Assembly: GCF_000372725.1 (NCBI RefSeq)
Contig: NW_005198420.1
Coordinates: 41,000 to 62,821, forward strand
Length of the DNA stretch: 21,822 bases
Source: Emiliania huxleyi CCMP1516
Taxonomy: Eukaryota > Haptophyta > Isochrysidales > Noelaerhabdaceae
Reading direction: 5' to 3'
Part shown: piece by piece, positions 16,671 to 21,822 of the stretch
How positions within the stretch are numbered: position 1 is the first letter of the stretch
Layout of the letters: the number at the start of each line of letters is the position of its first letter
The notes under the pieces: generated by a model
Database searches by the model: none
Seen by the model: the letters and a program-made list of their open reading frames with translations, nothing else
Told to the model about the DNA's origin: nothing
Program-made: the position numbers and the translations under genes

Positions 16671-16698
16671 CCAGTGCGCGCCAGTCCCGTGCCCAGTG
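16671..16698. repeat. 28-nt direct repeat, copy 1
   Basis: This copy, starting CCAGTGCGCGCCAGTCCCGT, is identical to 16964-16991. Both copies are followed by a GTTTT-rich stretch and an AAATTCTTT word. The pair brackets the Rossmann-like fragment. Confidence 0.85.
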
Positions 16699-16721
16699 AT
16701 GAGCCAAAACGAGTTTTCTTG

Positions 16722-16886
16722 TCAAATTCTTTGTAGCCGGGGACAGAAGGCTAGAGCGCACTGAAACGCGAGCGCCTCGCCGAGCGGCCCACCGCCGACG
16801 ATGCCCACCTTCTTGGTCTGCGGCAGCCACGTGAGCGGGAGGCTGGCCAGAGAGCGGCGTTGCACGAGCGTGGCAGATCGATGCAT
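16722..16886 (-). pseudogene. N-terminal fragment with a Rossmann-type nucleotide-binding motif
   Basis: ATG 16886 opens a 54-residue frame: MHRSATLVQRRSLASLPLTW, a possible mitochondrial presequence, then KKVGIVGGGPLGEALAF, a beta strand with a GxGGPxG loop typical of NAD(P)- or FAD-binding domains. The frame then runs out at TGA 16722-16724, inside repeat DNA, with no continuation found before the next gene's start at 16421. It may be the first exon of a gene whose remaining exons I missed, or a truncated remnant. The 28-nt direct repeats on either side favour a rearranged fragment. Confidence 0.4.
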
Positions 16887-16963
16887 GGGTGTCAGTGGCT
16901 GGTGCCATTCGCTTTCCACGAAGGTTCTCTTTTTCTTTTTCCCGTGGTGTACCTGTGTTAGTG

Positions 16964-16991
16964 CCAGTGCGCGCCAGTCCCGTGCCCAGTG
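16964..16991. repeat. 28-nt direct repeat, copy 2
   Basis: Identical to 16671-16698. It is followed by TTGTTGTAAAATTCTTTTTT at about 17004-17023, comparable with the flank of copy 1. Confidence 0.85.
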
Positions 16992-17100
16992 TTGTGCGAG
17001 GGAGTTTTGTTGTAAAATTCTTTTTTAGTTTTGAGCTAGCCTTCGATGTTACCCGCTAGGACGATAAGATCTCTTCACCTTGACATTGGTGGAGTACAGG

Positions 17101-17219
17101 CGAGGGGGCGGTGTGGCATGTCTCGCGAGTGTTGCGAGGGGCGCCTACCAACCTCGCTTGCGAGGGGGCGTGTGGCATGTCTTGCGAGGCTCGCGAGGGG
17201 CGCCTACTAACCTCGACTC
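17101..17219. repeat. tandem duplication, about 60-nt unit, two copies
   Basis: Units 17101-17160 and 17161-17219 both run CGAGGGGGCG...TGGCATGTCT...GCGAGGGGCGCCTAC...AACCTCG with a few changes. No coding was recognised. Confidence 0.85.
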
Positions 17220-17827
17220 GTCGACGCGGCGCTTCGTACACACAAACACACGCCGGTTCACGCCGCGCTCGTCGCCGGCGCGCGACAGGCTCCCGTCGGC
17301 CGGACTGCCCTCGACGAGTGGGTGTCGCCAACCAAGGCGACGCGCACTAGAGGGTAGTGCCGACGGGACGCGGCTCGAGGGCGACTCTCGCGAGGAACGG
17401 ACGTTACAGTGGTGTCCGGCGGTGTCCGGCCGGCGCGATCACCGAGCTGTGACGCTCAGGGAAGCCTGATGAGGTACTGGTTTCTTTGCCCAGGGCTGGC
17501 CTTCCCCCCAGGCTGGATCAGCTGAGCAAGGTTTGGGGAGAATCCCCCGGTCAGATCTTCAGATATTTTGACAGATGACCAAAATCACCCCGTTTTTGCC
17601 CATTTTCGAACAAAACTCCCTCGCATTTCCGAAAAAAGAAATACGCAAGGCATGACTCAGCAGGCGAAGGAAGAATTCTAAAACGGGAGCACCCCCCACC
17701 CCCCAGAACTAAATCCGACGAAACTCGATCGCGAAATCTTGACACGCCCTTCGCCTTGCCGCTCGCCTTGCCGCTGTTGAGCTCCAGCCGCTGTTGAGCG
17801 CCACGGCGTGACGCAGCCAAATTCGCA
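17220..17827. other. upstream region of the HET-like/LRR gene
   Basis: Short open frames occur but none is convincing. The part from 17480 on is A/T-richer than coding DNA and includes GAATTCTAAAACGGGAGC (about 17660), a C-tract and two small tandem words: CGCCTTGCCGCT (about 17749-17772) and GCCGCTGTTGAGC (two copies, the second ending at about 17800). This is probably promoter and 5' untranslated region for ATG 17828. Confidence 0.45.
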
Positions 17828-19327
17828 ATGAGCTGTGGCACCAGCAAGCCGGGTCTGACCTACGAGGAGAAGCTGGAGCTGTGGCGCAAGCTCGGCGGCG
17901 GCGACCTGGAGCCGGTCCTCGCGAGCGGCGCCGTCGCCCTCCTCGACGCGCAGTGGATCATCAGCCACGCCGAGGCGGGAGGCGTCCTCAGCCACCGCCA
18001 GGCGCTGCCCAAGGAGGCCTTCCTCTCCCTCGCCGACCTCGTCGAGGCGACGCGAACTGATTCCTTCCTTCCCGTCGCCGCGCTCTCCTACCCGTGGCTG
18101 ACCAAGGACCACCCCGACCCGCGCGGAGCCAACCTCGCCCGCGTCGCAAGGGCGCTCAAGGCACTGCTCAATTGTAATGGCGGCAGAATCACGCGGCTCG
18201 GCGCCTTTTGGGACTTCGGCTCGCTGCACCAGCACCCCAACCCAAGTGGCAACTTTCTTGGGCTCTTCAAGCGCTTCCGCACCGAGGAGCAGAACGCGCT
18301 CTTCAAGCAGGGGCTGGGCTGCCTCGGCACACTCTACTCCCACCCGCACACACGCGTGCTGCGGCTGACCTCCTTCCCGGACGGCCACAAGGCGGAGGAC
18401 CAGGCCGAGGGCACCAACGTGGCCAAGTACTTTGACCGCGGCTGGTGCTTCACAGAGGCCAGCTGGGCGAGCCTGACAAAGGCCGGCGACCTCTCGCTCG
18501 ACCTCGGCAAGATGCGCGACGGCGTGTGGTACGGCTTACGCAACTTTACCGAGGACTGCACCGAGGACGGCGGCCGGCGCCCTCCACTGCTGCCGTCTGT
18601 GTTCGCGGCGGAGCTGGAGACGAAGAGCTTCACCAACGGCAAGGACGACAAGCCGCTCGTGAAGCGGCTGTACGAGGCCGCCTTCGAGGAGCAGTTTGGC
18701 AAGGCGACCAAGCTGAACTACCGCGGCCTCGGCTGGGGCGGCGCGGAGGCGGCGCAGCTGGCGGAGGTCCTCGCGAGCGGGGCAGCGCCGCGGCTCGAGA
18801 AGCTCGATCTCTACGACAACAAGATCGGCGACGAGGGCTGCAAGGCGCTGGCCGCCGCCCTCGGCAAGGAGGGGGCAGCGCCGCGGCTCGAGACGCTCTA
18901 TCTCATCGGCAACCAGATTGGCGACGAGGGATGCAAGGCGCTGGCCGCCGCCCTCGGCAAGGAGAGGGCAGCGCCGCGGCTCGAGAAGCTTGAGCTCTGC
19001 GGCAACAAGATTGGCGACGAGGGCTGCAAGGCGCTGGCCGCCGCCCTCGGCAAGGAGGGGGCAGCGCCGCGGCTCGAGACGCTCAATCTCTACAACAACA
19101 AGATTGGCGACGAGGGCTGCAAGGCGCTGGCCGCCGCCCTCAAGGAGGGTGCCGCCCCGAGCCTGAAGGCGCGAGACGCCCCCCTCGCCACACGCCCCTC
19201 CCCCGCCCAATGCTCATCGCACCTCCCTCGCGTGCAGAAGCTCGTCGTTGCAGTCGTTTATAGCAACGAGGAGCAGCCTGAGCTGAAGGCCGTGTGCGAA
19301 GAGCGCGGCATCGAGCTGGGCTGGTGA
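17828..19327 (+). CDS. HET-like domain plus leucine-rich-repeat protein, 2 exons
   Basis: ATG 17828 to TGA 19325-19327. The ORF is open throughout, but 19169-19237 fits a 69-nt GC-AG intron (CTGAAG|GCGCGA...GTGCAG|AAGCTC). Removing it gives 476 residues and joins APSLK to KLVVAVVYSNEEQPEL, a smoother LRR ending. Residues 82-218 resemble the HET domain: VAALSYPWLT (83-92), FWDFGSLHQ (128-136), RTEEQNALFKQGLGCLGTLY and YFDRGWCFTEASWASL (201-216). Residues about 322-447 are four ribonuclease-inhibitor-like LRR units of 31 residues (LxxLxLxxNxIGDEGCKALAAALGKE). In fungi HET domains trigger incompatibility cell death; what the algal form does is unknown to me. An innate-recognition or signalling role is inference only. 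No membrane segment. Confidence 0.75.
   Translation: MSCGTSKPGLTYEEKLELWRKLGGGDLEPVLASGAVALLDAQWIISHAEAGGVLSHRQALPKEAFLSLADLVEATRTDSFLPVAALSYPWLTKDHPDPRGANLARVARALKALLNCNGGRITRLGAFWDFGSLHQHPNPSGNFLGLFKRFRTEEQNALFKQGLGCLGTLYSHPHTRVLRLTSFPDGHKAEDQAEGTNVAKYFDRGWCFTEASWASLTKAGDLSLDLGKMRDGVWYGLRNFTEDCTEDGGRRPPLLPSVFAAELETKSFTNGKDDKPLVKRLYEAAFEEQFGKATKLNYRGLGWGGAEAAQLAEVLASGAAPRLEKLDLYDNKIGDEGCKALAAALGKEGAAPRLETLYLIGNQIGDEGCKALAAALGKERAAPRLEKLELCGNKIGDEGCKALAAALGKEGAAPRLETLNLYNNKIGDEGCKALAAALKEGAAPSLKARDAPLATRPSPAQCSSHLPRVQKLVVAVVYSNEEQPELKAVCEERGIELGW
18782..19155 (+). repeat. 93-bp tandem coding repeat, four units
   Basis: The word GCAGCGCCGCGGCTCGAGA recurs at 18782, 18875, 18968 and 19061, exactly 93 bp apart. 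The units are nearly identical in DNA, with changes concentrated in the LxxLxLxxN face (LDLYDN, LYLIGN, LELCGN, LNLYNN). This indicates recent expansion or homogenisation. Confidence 0.9.
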
Positions 19328-19497
19328 GCCTCTCCAGCCCCGGCCGGGCGGCAAGGGCGCGGGGCCCGGCGGGACCGCCGCGCGAGCACGGCAGAGAGAG
19401 AGCGACAGACCCTGCGCGGCTGCGGAGCACGACGTCACGTACAGCGACGGTGGGGGTGCGCGCGGGTTTGGCGGGATGGGGGAGGGGGGGTATGTTC

Positions 19498-19517
19498 GTA
19501 AGAGCCACATACACTGA
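19498..19517 (+). promoter_or_regulatory. candidate core-promoter element
   Basis: GTAAGAGCCACATACACTGA is identical over 20 nt to the reverse complement of 21751-21770, and close to 8884-8903. It lies 140 nt upstream of ATG 19658 and is preceded by ATGTTC, as at 8878. Confidence 0.55.
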
Positions 19518-19595
19518 AAATTGTTCTCGCTCCGCCGACTAGACTACCTTCGCGCGTTTGTAGCTGGTCTCAACAAAAGAATAACGAGCGGCGGC

Positions 19596-19639
19596 TTTTG
19601 AGACCAACGTACCGTACCCGGGTAGCGTTGGTCTCAAAA
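19596..19639 (+). other. 14-bp stem-loop just upstream of a start codon
   Basis: TTTTGAGACCAACG at 19596-19609 and its exact reverse complement at 19626-19639 enclose a 16-nt loop. It ends 18 nt before ATG 19658, so in mRNA it would form a strong hairpin in the 5' leader. A third GGTCTCAA word is at 19566. Confidence 0.6.
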
Positions 19640-19657
19640 CTAAACCCTCGCGAAGCG

Positions 19658-20506
19658 ATGAGCGATGCACAGGCACAGGCCACAACAGAGCCCCAACGCA
19701 TGACGTCCAGCGCAGACAAACGCCAGAAGGTCTTTAAGACGTGCTGGGGTCAGCTGCTCGCCGGCGGCTTGCACGCGCCGGCCGAGCCCACCTCAGCCGC
19801 GTTTCGCCAGCGCTTTTGCTCGACTTGCCAACGAGACGGCCTTCTCATCCCCGCCTCCCGCGTTCGGACCGTCGACCGGGGAGGGAGTGTGCCTTACAAC
19901 ACGCACGGCGGCGGCGTCTACAACGAGCCTCACACTACTGGCCGCCAATGGCCGGCTCACCGATTGATCAATCAAACTCAAGGCTGTGTTGGGCCTCGGC
20001 TCGTGATCCTCAGAGACGAGACCGCCAACGTTCTACCCGGCCTGTCCCCGATCTTATGTGCGCCGGGCAGCTTGATGGCATTTCGCGTTAGCCGCACGCT
20101 GCAGCCGTTGCCGGCGCAGCTCGTGGCATCCGGCCCTCACATCGGGCTGCCGCCGCCGCCTCTCCTGCCGACACCTCCCCTGCCGCCGCCTCCGCTGCCG
20201 CCGCCGCAGGAGCCGCCGCCGCTCCTGCGCGCGTCGAGCTCGGAGCCGAGTTCGAGCATGCCAGATGGCGTCATCGGGGAGCTCGAAGGGATGGCGTCGG
20301 TTGCTGGTGCCGTGGACAGCACCAGCTGGCGTGCCATACAACGCGAGCCGCTTGCCACCGGCAGTCGCAGCAGCGCGCCTGTGCGGGGTGCCGCCTTATC
20401 GCAGGCTCCCAGCGAGCCGAGCGGGAGCTCCGACGCCGCCGATGCCGCCACCGCCCTGCTCACCCTCCTCGGCACGGGACCAGGCGGCGATCGGTTACAA
20501 CCGTGA
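19658..20506 (+). CDS. unrecognised protein with conserved-looking N-terminal domain and polyproline linker
   Basis: ATG 19658 to TGA, 282 residues, single exon. Residues 21-150 look like a compact domain: KRQKVFKTCWGQLLAGGLH, a Cys pair (CSTCQRDGLLIP), VDRGGSVPYNTHGGGVYNEP, WPAHRLINQTQGCVG and NVLPGLSPILCAPGSLMAFR. Residues 164-190 are a polyproline run, and the rest is Ser/Ala-rich and probably disordered. I recognise no named family, and there is no signal peptide or membrane segment. The CxxC plus basic N-terminus could suit a nuclear or nucleic-acid-linked role, but this is weak. The leader has a 14-bp stem-loop. Confidence 0.6.
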   Translation: MSDAQAQATTEPQRMTSSADKRQKVFKTCWGQLLAGGLHAPAEPTSAAFRQRFCSTCQRDGLLIPASRVRTVDRGGSVPYNTHGGGVYNEPHTTGRQWPAHRLINQTQGCVGPRLVILRDETANVLPGLSPILCAPGSLMAFRVSRTLQPLPAQLVASGPHIGLPPPPLLPTPPLPPPPLPPPQEPPPLLRASSSEPSSSMPDGVIGELEGMASVAGAVDSTSWRAIQREPLATGSRSSAPVRGAALSQAPSEPSGSSDAADAATALLTLLGTGPGGDRLQP

Positions 20507-20627
20507 CTCTAAGGGAGACGGGGAGCGGCGTTTAAGGCTCTTCATCTCAATCCCTGAACACACCACATTCGACTTCGTGTAGCATGTTTCTTGAGCACGA
20601 ATGATAAAAAGTAAAGAAAGAAAACTA

Positions 20628-20649
20628 GAAGTCGCGATGGCTCTAAAAA
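20628..20649. repeat. dispersed repeat, copy 2
   Basis: Identical over 22 nt to 16586-16607. It is located about 115 nt downstream of the minus-strand stop at 20765, within an A/T-rich stretch that is probably a 3' untranslated region. Confidence 0.7.
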
Positions 20650-20764
20650 TAAATAAAACAAACGACTGACGGAGGGATGGAAGGACGGGGCACGCCGCCG
20701 CCCACGGCACGCGCCACCTTGAGCGCGGAAGGAAGGTGCCCCGCCAGGGGCGGATCGATCCTAC

Positions 20765-21620
20765 TTATGCAAGCAATCGAATGGTGGGGCCATGCACTGC
20801 TGTCCCAATACACTCGCCGTTGCACCAGTTTTCTGGGCCGCACTCGGCACACGTGTCTGCGGTGTGGCCGCCGCAACTGACAACCGTGGTGGGCGCAGGC
20901 GTCGGCGGCTCGGCGCAGGCGTGGGCGCAGCGCCAGGCGTGGGAATGTGCAGAAAGTTGGGTCGGCCATCGCTGTTCGTGTCGGCCGTCCCCTCCTCGGC
21001 GTCCGTCCTGTTGTCACCGTCCGAGTCGGGGTCGCCTGTGTCTTCTTCAGCGTCGGCGATGCCGTCCCCGTCGCTGTCGGGGTCTTCACTGTCGGGTTTG
21101 CCGTCGCTGTCTGTGTCGTTGGTGCTGGACTCCTTGGCGTCGGGGATGCCGTCGACGTCGGCGTCGCCATTGCCCTCTTCCGCATCGGGGGCGACCCGTC
21201 GCCGTCCGAGTCGGGGTCAAGGTGGTCGCGGATGCCGTCTCCGTCCGAGTCGGTCGTGCCTTCCTCGGCGTCGGGGAGGCCGTCATTGTCTGAGTCTGTG
21301 TCGATCGCGTCAGCCGACCCGTCGCTGTCGGCGTCGCTGTCCGAGACGTGCCCTGCCTCCAGTGCGTCCGGAATGCCATCGCTGTCGCAGTCGGACAGGC
21401 GACGCGCCCGCGGAGGGCCGAGGGCGGCCTCTACCGCAGGGGCGTCAACGGCGGAGGCCTCGGCGTCAACGGTGGAGGCCTCGGAACCCGCAGCAGGGGC
21501 GGTGGGCTGTTGGGAGGGCTCCGGGGGCAGGTTGTAGTAGCGGGAGAAGGCAAAGTGGGTCGAGTGGGCCGAGGACATCTCGTATGCCTTTGCCTCGCCA
21601 TCGATGGCGCCCTCGGCCAT
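20765..21620 (-). CDS. thrombospondin type 3 repeat calcium-binding protein, two frame breaks
   Basis: ATG 21620 starts MAEGAIDGEAKAYEMSS. After about 75 polar residues come roughly ten calcium-loop repeats of the DxDxDGxxDxxE type (CDSDGIPDALE, TDSDNDGLPDAEE, TDSDGDGIRDHLD, then in a second frame DVDGIPDAKE, PDSDGDGIADAEE and others). A third frame carries a PTPAPTTVV linker and a Cys-rich tail (CGGHTADTCAECGPENWCNG) before TAA. The frame changes near the G-run 21187-21191 and again near 20900-20912. Each break would be repaired by one added base, so undercalled bases or a young pseudogene are the likely explanations. An intact protein would have about 285 residues. TSP3 repeats bind calcium, and the Cys tail suggests an extracellular protein, though no signal peptide is seen. 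Confidence 0.7.
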
Positions 21621-21750
21621 CGCTGACGTGCGAAAGCGGCCCGAGGCGGGAAAGTCGGACGCTTGCAACCAGAGAGAGACGCCCTCCCTTTTCTCCCAGT
21701 AAGCTAAAAGTACGTGCAACCAAAAGGAAATTTTTCGGGCACTGTATTTT

Positions 21751-21770
21751 TCAGTGTATGTGGCTCTTAC
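21751..21770 (-). promoter_or_regulatory. candidate core-promoter element upstream of the TSP3 gene
   Basis: On the minus strand this is GTAAGAGCCACATACACTGA, identical to 19498-19517. It lies about 130 nt upstream of ATG 21620, in the transcription sense of that gene. Confidence 0.55.
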
Positions 21771-21775
21771 TTTTT

Positions 21776-21820
21776 TATCGCCAAGTATCGCCAAGTATCG
21801 CCTAGTATCGCCAACATCGC
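21776..21820. repeat. 10-nt tandem repeat TATCGCCAAG, about four copies
   Basis: TATCGCCAAG, TATCGCCAAG, TATCGCCTAG and TATCGCCAAC follow one another at the right edge of the window. The array may continue outside. Confidence 0.85.
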
Positions 21821-21822
21821 GA

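Noticed and set aside
17080..17469. Plus-strand ORF of 129 codons before the HET-like/LRR gene
   Set aside because: It spans the 60-nt tandem duplication, is Arg/Gly/Ser-rich, and shows no family features or initiation context.
18536..19210. Minus-strand ORF of 224 codons opposite the LRR units
   Set aside because: It is a mirror of the 93-bp repeat. The plus strand has the LRR consensus and the HET-like domain.
20792..21805. Plus-strand ORFs of 185-337 codons at the right end
   Set aside because: They are antisense to the DxDxDG repeat gene and read mainly as Ser/Val/Pro-rich or Arg-rich low-complexity sequence produced by the GAC/TCG repeat.

Overview
The window looks like nuclear DNA of a GC-rich unicellular alga, most probably a haptophyte. 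Pointers are split genes on both strands with short introns (about 64-198 nt), strong G/C bias at third codon positions, a HET-like/leucine-rich-repeat protein, and a Cys-rich CGGH...WCNGEC tail of a kind I associate with haptophyte and stramenopile proteins. The high share of GC and GA splice donors would also suit a dinoflagellate, so the group assignment is an inference. I see no bacterial operon, CRISPR array, tRNA or rRNA.

Layout. 1-392: 3' end of an unrecognised gene (+). 860-3334: a 10-exon His-rich, probably secreted or membrane-anchored protein (+). 3853-5641: a 10-exon ArsH-type NADPH-dependent FMN reductase (-). 6357-7433: an intronless sulfotransferase-like gene (+). 7742-8706: a 2-exon multi-pass membrane protein (-). 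9097-10824: a 2-exon inosine-uridine nucleoside hydrolase-family protein (+). 11297-12840: a 4-exon allantoicase (-). 12841-14646: a possible broken coding fragment, a 182-bp tandem repeat and CA-rich satellites. 14647-16421: a 7-exon mitochondrial-carrier-like gene (-). 16422-17827: a Rossmann-like fragment, short repeats and the promoter of the next gene. 17828-19327: a HET-like/LRR gene (+). 19658-20506: an unrecognised proline-rich protein (+). 20765-21620: a thrombospondin-type-3-repeat calcium-binding protein (-) with two frame breaks.

Gene content. The nucleoside hydrolase and allantoicase are convergent neighbours and both belong to nucleoside/purine breakdown. ArsH suggests organoarsenical or redox handling. 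Otherwise the genes do not form an obvious pathway.

The most unusual feature is the introns. I placed 30 introns by requiring unbroken reading frames and, where a family is known, continuity of family motifs. About 20 start with GC, 2 with GA and only 8 with GT; all end in AG. In at least half, the first 8-40 nt of the intron are an imperfect copy of the exon start just after the acceptor, as if each intron arose by local duplication of coding sequence around an AG|G with new DNA filled in between. The fill DNA falls into a few recurring, sense-oriented types: AT-rich with TAATGA-like words, CCGAGAT repeats, GACACGTCC repeats, and TCTCGGAGCCTTC. This rule predicted several splice sites that restored open frames.

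A second recurrent element is GTAAGAGCCACATACACTGA and its relatives. It lies 100-210 nt upstream of three well-supported starts (and of one tentative ORF, closer) and is a candidate core-promoter element.
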